A DNA stretch of 64,000 nt, from assembly GCF_032854445.1 (NCBI RefSeq), contig NC_088296.1, positions 21,753,853 to 21,817,852 on the forward strand. The letters run 5' to 3'. The position numbers and the translations under genes are program-made. Under the pieces are notes generated by a model. It saw only the letters and a program-made list of their open reading frames with translations, was not told the DNA's origin and did no database searches. Shown here in pieces: positions 23,204-34,614 of the stretch (the first letter of the stretch is position 1; each line of letters starts with the position of its first letter). Source of the DNA: Liolophura sinensis. Its lineage: Eukaryota > Mollusca > Polyplacophora > Chitonida > Chitonidae.

Positions 23204-23345
23204 CCACATTTATTTATTTATTTATTTGATTGGTGTTTTACGCTGTAATCAAGAATATTTCACTGATACGACGGCGGTCAGCATTATGGTGGGTGGAAAC
23301 CGGGAAGAGCCCGGGGGAAATCCACGACCATCCGCAGGTTACTGG
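23204..23345 (-). repeat. SINE family R1 with (AAAT)n tail
   Basis: Partner of 5598-5730. The tail reads as TTTATTTATTTATTTGATTG on the plus strand. Confidence 0.8.
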
Positions 23346-23604
23346 CAAACAATGCCACATGGTGGTCGCAAATTCACACGATACAAATATTTTCAATAAT
23401 CGTTTTCTCCTGAAAAAAAAAATGGAAAATAAAAATATTAAAAACCACATTTGCAGATCACTTTTGACGTTCTTTCATCTGATTTTAATATCATTTTGAT
23501 GTTTTTTTCCCACTATATTAATACAAAGTTACCAGGCGTTGGAGCTGCTTAGTACACCAGCAGAATCTTGATTTATTGTGACGTGATATTTGGCAAAAGT
23601 CAGT

Positions 23605-23745
23605 ATACCTCAAAATAATGGACTACAGCAAAGAGAGCGAAACTAGAGCAGAGGTGACGATGTTATTGGTTTGTTCCCGGGTTTCCCGACTTGGAGCGGG
23701 CTCTTTAGCCGTTAGACCACCGAAACGTTCGAATTTAATAGACAT
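23605..23745 (-). repeat. tRNA-like head fused to R3 end
   Basis: Inverted partner of 5208-5345. It reads GTTAGACCACCG on the plus strand across the A-box region. Confidence 0.45.
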
Positions 23746-23855
23746 CGGTCACATTATAATATGGAGCATCATTAACCAAAAAACCCAATTAGTACCAAAA
23801 ATGGTCTCTAATGTACACCATACAAATAATTTTTATAGTTCTTTTCTCCTTAAAA

Positions 23856-23859
<4 letters not shown>

Positions 23860-23935
<76 letters not shown>
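23860..23935. repeat. (AT)n microsatellite, about 38 units
   Basis: Uninterrupted dinucleotide run. The equivalent positions in the other two copies (about 5050-5080 and 41375-41395) have only a few AT units, so expansion happened in this copy alone. Open frames through it are artefacts. Confidence 0.95.
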
Positions 23936-23938
<3 letters not shown>

Positions 23939-24111
23939 TATAAAAATATTTAAGACCATATTTGCTAATAGCTTTTCATACATTTTCATCGGAAATAAGC
24001 ATCCCGTGTATGTTTTCTGCTACTTTAATTCCTAGCGATAATAAGCGACCCACGAGGCACGAGGGAACGTTTGCATATTACTAGTATTACATCTTATTCA
24101 CCCCATAACCC

Positions 24112-24162
24112 TTGGGATGGTCGTGGGTTTCCCCAGGGCTCTGCCCGATTTCCACCCACCAC
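24112..24162 (+). repeat. SINE family R1 remnant
   Basis: Only the GGGATGGTCGTGGGTTTCCC to TTTCCACCCACCA part remains. In the second direct copy (41558-41612) the same remnant marks the left edge of a 1.34-kb deletion. Confidence 0.6.
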
Positions 24163-25815
24163 AATTTCCATATAAAATGGACCAATTTCGTAATCAATTT
24201 AATTATTCAGTTTATGTTTCTGTGTTTGCAGTTGAAATTGTATCCTCGATGAATTGTGCCGGATTTACTTTGGCGTTTGTAGAAGTCCTGCTCAGCTTTA
24301 CGTGTGGCTTCATAACAACATTTGACGTTACCTGAATCGCTCTTCTTCTTACCAACCTTGCTATTTGGCCTTGCGTCTGTACACAACCTGTTTATACACT
24401 TACAGCTAATGTGGGTCTATCTTATACAATTGTTCATGGGTGAGTAGTTAAAAATCAGATTTGTCCATACCTGGCAAATCTTTTACAGTGACACGGATAA
24501 GAAGTTCCATAGATAAACCGAGAGGCTTTTAAGCAGAATTAAGTAAAAGCTGCAATGATGTTATGTACAATTTATGAGACAACACTTGTCTAGCATTACC
24601 GGTACACCAAAATGCCTTGTTGTCATCACATGTAATAAAAAATCACGTGAGGGACTAGGCCTCAGGGCGAGAAGAGGAGGATGTCAGCCTTATCGGGCGA
24701 TTGATTTCACCGGCGTTCTTTTTTCTCGCGACACGGAACACGGCAATTGTTTGATTTGGGTTGATATGAACCGTCTACGTGTCACTTGACGCGACCTGGA
24801 AAGTCTAATGGATTTAGGTATTGCGTTCTGGAAGATCACCACGGATGATAGATCACCAAGGATGAGAGATTACTGTCAATCTCAAGTCACTTAAGTTCAA
24901 ACGATCAACGGATAATAGCTTTTATACATTTTTACAAATATAACTTGGTTTACCTCCAATAACATAGCCCATGTTGTAGAGGCGGGGTTATGGCATGATT
25001 GTTAGAATAGTCGTGGCTAGATTCTCAGCATGATTCTGTTCTGTCGTACGTTTGGATGAACACAATTTGAATCTACGCCGAGGAGTTTATCGGTCTATGG
25101 TTACACTCACGTCCTGTAATAATTTCCGTGTTGCTATAGTACCCGTGGGAATCGTCCTCGTAAGTAAAAGACAACCTCGCCGGCAATGTTTCTGGGGATT
25201 TAATTGCAATTACGATGCCGGCGTGGCCCTTGGCGCACTTGAGTGTAATTTTCAGTGTAAGCTAACAGCAACTTACCGACGTGTTGTAGATCTTCACCAC
25301 GGTGTGGGTAACACCAAGTTTTGGTGCAGAAGTCTGCACCGTTTTTTGTTGTGTGACTGGGCTATAGAACACAGCTGAAAGCGATACAAGCACATTAAAA
25401 AAGCTTGGACAGGATCATCATATGACCTGTCAGTTTGTGTTGTGGTTTACTTTCGGCTTGGAGGAACATAATACGATGGTGGGGAAGGGCTTTATGAGAA
25501 TCGTTCCCCGAACTTTTCCTCTGTATCTTGATTGCGCTGTTTGGCATTGGTGGTTGTATTTGGAAAATAGTTTAATCCAATCTATCTGAATGGGCCTGTC
25601 ACTGATACTTGGCAATTTTATTCCTGAACAAATAGGTTGTGTGTGTTATATTGCCTACATGTACCTCCCTTTACCTCCTACTCTGTCCTGCCACCAGGGG
25701 ACTGAAAGAAAGCGGAGAAACAAGGAACCGAGAGTGGGCACACGGCTTTGGACGCACGTCTTGCATGAGCCTTGAAAAGAAATCTACTTATCGGAGGGAT
25801 TTTCAATCGCTCTTT

Positions 25816-26964
25816 TACCACATTACATATTTTGGCTGCACACATAGTTCTTAATAGTATCACATCCAAACAGATTCCCTTGGAATTGTTGACTCAGTTT
25901 AGATTCCCACCACAATGTCTGTTTTTGTCGCTGAGGTGACATACAGTTTAATTTATCTTAACCCAGTCACAGTGCACTTTCTGGTTGCTGTTTGTGGGAA
26001 AGCAGTGCCCCTGTCTCCCCAGACCTCCCCCCCCCCCCCCCCCCACTTCATGTTACAATTCTTGTGTCACAATATTTACGAACCAGCTTAAACCTTGTAT
26101 ACGAAGCGTTTCATGCAGAAGAGGTTGGCGCCCAGATGTGGTTACACATTATGACAGGTTGGCTTTATGACAGTCACGTGACGGTGGGAGTGACAGGTGA
26201 GGGAACAGACGCCGCACTTAATAATATTACACTTATACGGCAAACTGTAATAAAGACCTTAACTTCCTCGCTCGGTGTTCAGCATAAAGGGGATAGTGCA
26301 ACGACTGGTTGACCCGTGTCAGTATAATATAAGCGTCAAGTTCGACATTCCTATACCATTCGTAGTCCGTAAAAGGCGTTCCAAGTCGATAATCGCAAGA
26401 TCCATTTCCACAACAACGTTTAACACTAACTCCCGAATACAAAGGTATGTAAGAAATTATACAAATAAGAAAAAAAGCCGGAAACACAAGAGAGAAGCGA
26501 TCATCAGTTTTCAAAGATGCCGGGGAGACAATGAATATTCCAGGCATAAATTCCATATCAAAGTTCAAATTGGTAGTCCGTGAATGAGTTCCATGTCAAA
26601 TAACAGCTAATCAAGTATCTCAATCGCGCTTTCATTGCAACTGTTCATAAAGGCATCATGCTGATGTAATTAGCATGGCTACCTTTACGGCCCCTAGCCC
26701 CAGGTTAAGCGATATTAGATACAGTTTGAAAATGACGAGCGTTACAGACCCTAACCGATCAGACTATGATTCAAAAGTAACGGACGATTACGTCTTTCCC
26801 GTTAATATGCAAATATCTCATGCTACAAGAAGCGTCATCTATGATGATACACATGACATACAAGATAGACGGTTACACTGGGCAACCAGCGCCATCTATG
26901 TTGTTAAATACCATATACGTGATAGATATGTACATAGGGATAACAGCGCCGTCTATGTGGTTGA
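25816..26964. other. Flank of the right arm: SINE pieces and non-coding DNA
   Basis: This holds a poly-C run at about 26029-26044 and an R2 body piece at 26222-26326. After them comes a module of about 200 bp (26330-26540) resembling 3220-3420 and 5945-6135. The remainder is low-complexity or unique non-coding DNA. The segment is repeated at 41940-43070. Confidence 0.5.
26222..26326 (+). repeat. SINE family R2, middle part
   Basis: Contains ACTTCCTCGCTCGGTGTTCA and CAACGACTGGTTGACCCGTG, the body between the tRNA head and the tail of R2. The copy at 42328-42432 is the direct duplicate. Confidence 0.65.
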
Positions 26965-28467
26965 TCACAATGCAGATCGCCAGAGATTCTGAACGCTCTG
27001 TCCATACCTGCCAACGAGAGTGTTATATTCATTGTAAAATTTGAGAAACTTAGAATGAAGGTGTTTGATGGGAGTATCCTTGACAAACTAGTTTTTGAAC
27101 TAACAACTTGTGACGCAGATTAAAGTCATCACAATTTACGCAAGATCTGACAAATGCTGCAGGGCAAGATATACACACACATATATATACGCCATATGCA
27201 GGACCCTTTGGTATATTGCTATCCAAATAAGAATAAGTTACAATATCAAAATTTGATGGAGTATCCTTGACAAACTAGTTTTTGAACTAGCAACTTGTGA
27301 CGCAGATTAAAGTCATCACAATTAACGCAAGATCTGACAAATGCCACAAGGCGAGATATGTATACGCCATATGCAGGACTCTTTGGTATATTGCTATCTA
27401 AATAAGAATAAGTTACAATATCAAAATTGAAATTATTCCTTTTGTCCGTCTTTGTACAGATATAGATCCAAATAAGATGTACCCTCAGGACTATCTGTTG
27501 TCTCCTTTAAATCCAATGAAGGCGGATAGATTTCCTTCACGGCTTCAGCAATATGGGGATTATTTAACGCCAGTAGATCACCAATATACAGCTTGGTAAA
27601 TGAAAAAGATCGAGCTTTAAAGATATTACTTTTAAGTAATTTCTGCATATAGTCGTTTTCATGTGAAAACAGGTATAGGTCTGCCAAAAGAGGCGCACAA
27701 TTGGTACCCATTGGAATACCTATGCACTGTTGGTAAATGGTATCTCCAAATTTCACATAGATGTTATTAATGAGAAATTCAAGTAATTCAATAAATAATG
27801 TAACATCCCATGAGTGGTAACCTTTATAAAGAGTAGAACTAAAGAAAGCCTTATTGGTTCTGACGTTAATGTAACGGTGACCAGTTTTAGTAAATACCGA
27901 GACAATTAACGATGATATTCTTTCAATAAGATCTTTGTGAGGAATCGTAGTATACAGAGTAGAGAAATCCCATGTTGATACGTCTTTGTACGGTATATGC
28001 ATATGAGCATCGAGTTCTTCTGTAAGACGTTTGGAGTAGTTAAGAATCCACATGCAGGCACAACAATACTTATTCCAAAATGACTTTACTTCTTGTAACG
28101 CTCTCGTAAGTAGGGTTGACAAGAGTTTGGTGGTACAGCTTCTTGAACATGCAATAAATCGAGCGTTGTATGGGGATTTATTCATTTTAGGAATCCAGTA
28201 AAGTTGTGGTATTTCTGTGTGACGGGTAGGTATATTTATGCCCCTTTCTTTAAGAAAGGTTCTGTGTTTGTTAAATAGTTCCTCCAGAGTACATGTAGTA
28301 GCAGAATACGTGGATGTCGTTGTAGATGCACATAGCTCTTGAACAAGAATTTGATAATAATAATTCTTCCAAATAAAGATGACATTATTAGGAGCCTTGT
28401 CTGCTACAGTGATGACAAATTTACTATGAAGGTCAGCGAGTGTTTCTTGCACAGTGGGATCTTTCGG
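26965..28467 (-). pseudogene. Penelope-like reverse transcriptase, copy A (broken)
   Basis: The uninterrupted part (28452-27433, 339 codons) contains the reverse transcriptase core. It includes YWIPKMNKSPYNARFIA, then motif A TWDFSTLYTTIPH, then motif B CIGIPMGTNCAPL, then motif C. The last is YIGDLL (27577-27588) instead of YIDD, so the first catalytic Asp is Gly. After KDGQ a deletion and frameshift follow. The C-terminal coding then resumes (DKRNNFNF, NIPKSPAYGVYIS), is tandemly duplicated, and ends in the last coding stretch with stop TGA at 26965-26967. No GIY-YIG endonuclease is visible. Upstream, the frame is cut at 28468 by a SINE. This RT type is widespread in aquatic animals; placement in the Penelope-like group is by motif pattern. 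Confidence 0.75.
27060..27430 (-). repeat. Two tandem copies (about 190 bp) of the RT C-terminal coding segment
   Basis: The block containing GATGGAGTATCCTTGACAAA and CGCCATATGCAGGA occurs twice in direct repeat, each copy encoding the same NIP..PAYGVYI region of the RT. In the second large copy the block occurs three times (43168-43705). The repeat period is 185-190 bp. Confidence 0.85.
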
Positions 28468-28656
28468 GCGGGGCGGCTTGCTTGCCTTCGATAAGGCGTC
28501 TCAGTGAAGCAGTACTATATAAAAGGGCCGTGGAAATCCGTCCTGCAACAAGGAGGCACATTACATGTACTCTAAGGATTCCTTCGTCGTCATGGGACGG
28601 AAAAATTGTTAAGTACGACGTTAAACTCCAAGCACTCACTCACTCAGTCTGTATGA
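28468..28656 (+). repeat. SINE family R2, 3' part, at the 5' edge of the RT
   Basis: Runs from GGGCGGGGCGGCTTGCTTGC through GGAAATCCGTCCTGCAACAA to a CACTCACTCACTCA tail. Its 5' end abuts the truncated RT frame, so it either inserted into the element or into its already truncated end. Copies at 34615-34803 and 44771-44943 belong to units B and C; unit C has a small internal loss. Confidence 0.75.
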
Positions 28657-29034
28657 CAGCCTTGCGACGGTGGAAAACGGTATGTAAGGCAGCAGCCTGT
28701 ATATACTGGTCATGCTTCTCGTCTCTGTGCCTGATTGTTCTTGAGTGTGTGAGAACTATCTCACAACGGTTCACAGTTTTAAAAAGTGGTCATATCACAT
28801 CCTTCCAGATTCGCCACGTCTCAAAAGGTGAACAACGCTGATAAACAAATGTGAATTACGTCAATATCTTTCGGCTGAGGCTTTATGTCAACGTTTTTTA
28901 TGTCCATGGGGACGGGCGGTGGTTTATTCCTAGCTCTCCAATCTGTTTGACGCCGTGTAAGTGAAAATGTGAGAACGACTTGAAACACCAGTAGTCTAGC
29001 TAACTTGTATTCTTGTCAAATTTGCTTTGTTTTA
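28657..29034. other. Non-coding, between SINEs in unit A
   Basis: Upstream of the RT on minus. It could hold non-coding or eroded 5' sequence of the Penelope-like element, but no conserved RT N-terminal motif was found. Confidence 0.4.
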
Positions 29035-29165
29035 TTGATTTTATATATTTAACTGGTGTTTTACGCCGTACTTAAGAATATTTCACTTATACGACGGCGG
29101 CCGCCATTATAGTGGGAGGAAACCGGGCACAGCCCGGGGGAACCCAAGACTATCGGCAGGTTGCT
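29035..29165 (-). repeat. SINE family R1 (unit A)
   Basis: Reverse-oriented copy with a clean 3' boundary (TGGTGTTTTACGCCGTACTT) and body to CGGCAGGTTGCTG. Duplicates are at 35182-35312 (unit B) and 45335-45465 (unit C). Confidence 0.8.
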
Positions 29166-29245
29166 GAAGTTTGCTTTGTAGAGGGTTACTGAAGGAGATT
29201 AGGTGAAATTAGGTGAAGTATAGCCAGGTTCATTAAGTAAACCAT

Positions 29246-29575
29246 TTCGGTGGCCTAATGGTTAGAACGTCCGCCTCGAAGTCGAGGGACCCCGTGATCA
29301 AACCCGGGTATGGGTCATACGAAAGACTTCAAAAATGTTAGTTCTTACTGAGAGGTGAGAACATGGAAACAAGGTTGGTTGGCACGGTGTCAGTATAAAG
29401 TGGCCGGGTAAGGTGTCATGTCTGGTGTCTTCGGCATGATACGTCGGTGGTGGCAGTACTTTGGCGGCATGGACTCGTCTAGCCACAAGAAGTCGCAGTA
29501 TATGTACACACATATAATGACTTCTCGGCATATGACTGAATAATCGTTACACAGCATGCATTCATTCATCTTAGT
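29246..29575 (+). repeat. Near full-length tRNA-derived SINE (R2 variant)
   Basis: The tRNA-like head has an intact pol III A box TGGCCTAATGG (29251-29261) and B box GATCAAACCC (29296-29305), spaced 34 bp. The body contains GGTGTCAGTATAA and GGCATGATACG, and the 3' end is an ATTCATTCAT tail. Duplicates are at 35393-35722 and 45545-45870. The acceptor arms do not pair, so it is a SINE, not a tRNA gene. Confidence 0.75.
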
Positions 29576-30260
29576 TTTGGTTAAAAAAGTGAGTGATTTT
29601 TGTGTTGTACCTGCAGAAACTTGTGTGTTGCTATGGTGACTTTTAGGTCATTACTCACAACGTGCGTTACTGAATAAACCGAAATTACTGCCTTATTGTC
29701 TACATAGCGATTTGTGTTTTGGTTTCTGCCTATATCGTATATTGACTTTGCAGTAACCTGAGAGATAATACAAATGCAAGTACACGTATAACAATTTATG
29801 TGTTTTCCTATGTCGACCGATTTACTAGTTCAACAATCAGATATATTGCTTTTCCATTGCTAACCACAAGAACTTCTGCAGGACAAGCGCCATCACCAAA
29901 CAGCGCTGACTCTTATTCACATTACTTAGGGTAGTTCAGCGAAGCTGGCTCGCGTGCTTCTCTCTATTGACTCTACAGTCTACCGATCGTAAAGACATGG
30001 TCTGATTCCAACACATTTATAGCTAGGAACAAACAAAATGTTCCGGACATTACACACAACATTCACCTTACAATGACGAAACAAGTAAACATATAATTTG
30101 AGCGTCTTTTTATTTACTTTCTCGGTAATTTGGTTATTTACGTTCAAGTTTTTGTCCATGGAAATTTGTCTTTTAATGACGGAGCTAGAAAGTCCATTAC
30201 GGTCGACAAGTGGTATATGCGTACGTCTAGGGTGTTCATGGAGAAGCTGGCTTCTCTACT
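29576..30260. other. Non-coding 3' flank of the PAN exon (unit A)
   Basis: No ORF or repeat family. On minus a polyadenylation signal AATAAA lies at 30109-30114, about 150 bases after the stop of the PAN exon, consistent with a 3' untranslated region. Confidence 0.4.
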
Positions 30261-31844
30261 CTAGGACACCTTCCACAGTTCCCACTTTCCATCCCTTTTC
30301 GTGTCGGTGTAAACATTTGAGGAAAACGCAACGCACCTCTGTGTGACCTGGTTGTAGTTGACAGCCATGCAGTCCGGGTAACGCAAACAATCACGTCCAC
30401 ACATAGTCATCGAGAATGCACGTTTATCGAAAACGGTATTTCCTGTTACAAAAATTCCTACAAAAACAGAAACAAATATCACTGATACAGTTACATGTTG
30501 CCCAACTTTTTACATTTCACCATGGTTAGACAGACCGTTTGTCAGCAGAGCCAAATGGATTGACAAAGGATTTAGCAAATGTGGGATCGAAGATTTTTTG
30601 GGATGTAATATAGTGTCGATCTAGAAAGGAAAAGGTCGAGGAACTTCTGACATTCTGGTGTCTTTGGACAGATTGTTAATAACCCTTCTGGAATATATTT
30701 GTAAAGCCGAAGTTCCCGGCTAACGTCCACAACAAGAAGACAAGCCAAGTTCAAAGATGTGTTTTAAGCCTAGAAGGTTTGCAGACAACTGATGCGAGAA
30801 TGCTGGAAATGATATCCAGCACAACTGAAGCGAGAATGCTGGAAATGATATCTAGATCTGGGTGTAAGTTTGTTTATTGCAATTACATGTATTTACACAT
30901 ATATTTAAAAATATATACCCGACATATGTCCACAAGTTCCACAAGTGTGATAGCTTTCCTAGTTTTCAACCACTAGACAGCAGATGATCAGCTTATTTTA
31001 GGGATTAGTAAGAACGGAAAAGTTAAAAGAAAAGAAAACATAACAATAATGCCAAAATGAGATGATGGAGCGTCAAAACTTATTTGCAAAAATGGTCTGT
31101 AATATATTTTGCGATTTTTTTTTTCAGGAAAAAAGGAAATTTCAATTTTTTTTGTATCGTGGGTATTTGGGACCACCTTTGGCACTTAATGTAGTTGCAT
31201 AATAATGTTATTAAAAAGATGTGATACACATCTAATGAATATATTTGAATGTAAATTTGTTTATATCCAAACATATGCATGTAATCTGCACTCTTTCATC
31301 TGAGCTTTATGTACTCTTTACCTTTTGCCTACCCTTAAAGTCAACTGGACTTCTTTCACCAAAGCAATAGTCTTTGGCTGTCCCTTATAATGAAGTTACT
31401 ATTCAGAATACTAGTTAAATTAAATAAAAAATTAATACAATTTGTCGATGTTGAAGGAAGTAGAAGGGATCATTAAGTTTTTTCTTGTCCAAGTCACTGC
31501 TGAAATTCGTAATAAGATACGAGTTAAGACATTTATCTTACCGTGTTTAGCAAAATGACAAAGCGGTGAAAAAAGCTTTTTACCCACTGAAACCCTGATC
31601 ATTAAACGTTCCTGTTCTTGACCCGGAACATTTCCCGATTCTTGTTTCCTTGATTTCCTCCTTGTGTCACGTTGCTTGTATGAATCACTTTCGTCGAGAA
31701 CATTAGCGGACGTTGTAGCCCGCCGATATGCCCTAATCGAGACATCTTGTGTTACACGTCTTGTGGAAATATCCATGGCTGTGGAGTATGAAATCTCCGG
31801 CTGGAAACTTTCTGCTAATGTCGATCCCCAGTCGGTTGGAACGT
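30261..31844 (-). CDS. 3' half of lectin-family gene, copy A: linker and PAN exons
   Basis: Two exons are supported. The linker exon 31844-31584 (261 nt) lies between a CTAG acceptor and a GTGG/GTAAAA donor. It starts DVPTDWGSTLAES and is rich in Ser, Thr, Arg and Lys (RRKSRKQ). The terminal exon 30457-30261 (197 nt) lies after a TTTTTGTAG acceptor. It encodes a PAN/apple-like module with MCGRDCLRYPDCMAVNYN and TQRCVAF and ends in TAG. Both junctions are phase 1. No lectin-domain exons precede it, because homology to the complete copy C ends at 33407 inside the upstream intron. The reading frames are intact, so it is either a recent partial-duplicate relic or an alternative terminal cassette for an upstream promoter. 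Confidence 0.6.
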
Positions 31845-33472
31845 CTAGATAGTAAAATAGGGAAAATGGAGATTTTTGTGTCGCGATTTATGACATTGCA
31901 ATCACTGGGCTGATGTTCTTTTGTAACGCAACGTGACATCATCGGCTTACGGTGGAGAAGGTTGAGGGTTGCGTGGTTTTGGACGTTACATACAGATTTG
32001 GAGAGACTGGTAAAATATTTCAAAACAACATTAGTGAAATTCTAATTCATGCTGGACGAGTTTTAAGGAGGCCATACGGGAGAGTTTTGACCAAAATCAA
32101 TATTCGCTAATCAAGTCAAAATTTCTCCCATTACGAAGAAGAGTGCAAAGTATTGCTTCAGACAAAAATTGTTTCATCTCTGAACGCAAACGTGTTCTTC
32201 CCAAGAAGTCTTGTGCCATTCTTAAACAACTCTGTATTGTTCCGAATTAACACAAGGTCTTGTTTTATTTTTTGTAACACAAAGATGTTTAGTTTATTAG
32301 TACATGGTCGCGATGGGTAACACATTTCTTTATTTTAATGAAAAACACAAGTTGTTGTGTTAGATTTCAACACAGTTGTTTCTTGTTTTCTTAGAAAATA
32401 CCAGACTCGTGCCGCTATTATTTATAACGGTAAACTGACTTTAAATCTTGAAAATAAAGTACCGCTTTGAAACTAAATTTATATAGGAAATCGTCGAACT
32501 TCGGTGCAGCAGTGAGGTGTAATATTTTTCATGCACAAAAACAAATAAAACTTATTTAAATATAAAGTACAATTACTGAAGAACATGAGTGTGAAAAATT
32601 GGAGTGATTCGATTTTTACATCACAAGACAAAAGTAGGGTCAAAAGCAGAGTTTGCTCCTTTATGGCCTTTTCTGTGGAAAGTCCCTTCATAACAAAATT
32701 ATGATTATGTGAACCAAAATGATTTCTGCATATTTTGTGTTTAATTATGGAGTAGTAAGCTATAACGAAGTATCGTGTTGGTTCACGCAATCATATTTTT
32801 AACAATCGAAATTGTTCACATTGGTACATTGTAGACATGCTTGCTTTGATACCCTTGTATTCAATAGGAGAATGAGTTCAATGCCTATAATCGCATGTTT
32901 TTTTTTTTGTTTGTATTTGCTTTTTGTTGTTTGGTTGTTTTTTTTTTGGTGCTCAACAAAGAGAGGTACTGGAGTGGGGGTTAATTTGAACAACACAAGC
33001 ATTTTTCTGCATATTTTTTTCATATATTGTAAAGCTATGTGTTAAATAAGTTTAAATATATTAAATCTATATAGATTACATACAGTACTTTCCCAGTGAA
33101 AACCCAGCGTTATTTACTTCAGCTAACAGCGTATTGTACAATGGTAATGAGAAAGGGACACCTGTTTATCAGTTTATCTTCTTTATAAATGTCTGTTAAA
33201 GACACTGTCATATTCACGATATAATTCGTAAGACAAAACATTAGGCGGAAAAGTTATCCGATGCATTTAAAGGCGTAGGGTAGGCTGATGGGTAGCAACT
33301 AATATTTTAACCTTTTTTATGTTTTCTCCGCCTTTAAGGGTTTTGACGAGGTATGAAACAAGGTTCAGCGGTATCAGTTTAAAAATTCGCGACTTGTGTA
33401 CACTTTTCTGCTAATAAAATGTACTGTCAATAAATTCACCGCCGAAGAAGTTGTCCATAACCTAACCCATAA
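31845..33472. other. Intronic or non-coding part of unit A and its junction with unit B
   Basis: AT-rich DNA without exons. Homology to unit C ends at about 33407. A stretch of about 65 bp not found in unit C follows, and at 33473 the sequence jumps back to the CGCAAGATCTGACAAATG block of the RT C-terminal repeat (27325). Confidence 0.6.
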
Positions 33473-34614
33473 CGCAAGATCTGACAAATGCCACAAGGCG
33501 AGATATGTATACGCCATATGCAGGACTCTTTGGTATATTGCTATCTAAATAAGAATAAGTTACAATATCAAAATTGAAATTATTCCTTTTGTCCGTCTTT
33601 GTACAGATATAGATCCAAATAAGATGTACCCTCAGGACTATCTGTTGTCTCCTTTAAATCCAATGAAGGCGGATAGATTTCCTTCACGGCTTCAGCAATA
33701 TGGGGATTATTTAACGCCAGTAGATCACCAATATACAGCTTGGTAAATGAAAAAGATCGAGCTTTAAAGATATTACTTTTAAGTAATTTCTGCATATAGT
33801 CGTTTTCATGTGAAAACAGGTATAGGTCTGCCAAAAGAGGCGCACAATTGGTACCCATTGGAATACCTATGCACTGTTGGTAAATGGTATCTCCAAATTT
33901 CACATAGATGTTATTAATGAGAAATTCAAGTAATTCAATAAATAATGTAACATCCCATGAGTGGTAACCTTTATAAAGAGTAGAACTAAAGAAAGCCTTA
34001 TTGGTTCTGACGTTAATGTAACGGTGACCAGTTTTAGTAAATACCGAGACAATTAACGATGATATTCTTTCAATAAGATCTTTGTGAGGAATCGTAGTAT
34101 ACAGAGTAGAGAAATCCCATGTTGATACGTCTTTGTACGGTATATGCATATGAGCATCGAGTTCTTCTGTAAGACGTTTGGAGTAGTTAAGAATCCACAT
34201 GCAGGCACAACAATACTTATTCCAAAATGACTTTACTTCTTGTAACGCTCTCGTAAGTAGGGTTGACAAGAGTTTGGTGGTACAGCTTCTTGAACATGCA
34301 ATAAATCGAGCGTTGTATGGGGATTTATTCATTTTAGGAATCCAGTAAAGTTGTGGTATTTCTGTGTGACGGGTAGGTATATTTATGCCCCTTTCTTTAA
34401 GAAAGGTTCTGTGTTTGTTAAATAGTTCCTCCAGAGTACATGTAGTAGCAGAATACGTGGATGTCGTTGTAGATGCACATAGCTCTTGAACAAGAATTTG
34501 ATAATAATAATTCTTCCAAATAAAGATGACATTATTAGGAGCCTTGTCTGCTACAGTGATGACAAATTTACTATGAAGGTCAGCGAGTGTTTCTTGCACA
34601 GTGGGATCTTTCGG
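33473..34614 (-). pseudogene. Penelope-like reverse transcriptase, copy B
   Basis: The 339-codon frame (34599-33580) is identical in protein to copy A, including YIGD (33724-33735) and the KDGQ frame break. The C-terminal part is cut at the A/B junction. The R2 SINE sits at the same 5' edge. It gives no information independent of copy A if unit B is an assembly duplicate. Confidence 0.75.

Larger units (their letters stand above)
17948..25815 (-). repeat. Right arm of the inverted duplication
   Basis: This is the reverse-complement partner of 1-10897. The inner boundary lies inside a Gypsy integrase fragment: the left copy stops at about 10897, whereas here the integrase continues into the spacer. 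The outer end cannot be fixed because the left partner is cut by the window start. Part of this arm (from 21420) and its flank to 33407 appear a third time, in direct orientation, at 38918-49677. Contents are SINEs, a roughly 300-bp dispersed repeat, an (AT)n tract and non-coding DNA. No host gene is supported here. Confidence 0.9.

Noticed and set aside
23789-24035. Open frames on both strands through the (AT)n tract
   Set aside because: They are translations of a dinucleotide repeat (Tyr-Ile), absent from the two other copies of the locus.
24574-24789. 71-codon frame in the right arm and similar short frames shared by the arms (for example 683-1045 and 25052-25378)
   Set aside because: They are shared because the DNA is duplicated. 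Frames are not preserved beyond what the sequence identity explains, and no domain is seen.
1-25815. Inverted duplication as a hairpin sequencing artefact
   Set aside because: Arm divergence and arm-specific insertions and deletions require independent evolution.
26965-28467. Active Penelope-like retrotransposon
   Set aside because: Catalytic Asp lost, C-terminal frameshift, internal tandem duplication, and 5' end cut at a SINE.
28440-28841. 133-codon plus-strand frame (and its copy at 34587-34988)
   Set aside because: It reads through an R2 SINE and flanking non-coding sequence, antisense to the start of the RT, with no domain.
29246-29320. A tRNA gene
   Set aside because: A and B boxes are intact, but the acceptor ends do not pair and the sequence runs on into a SINE body and tail.
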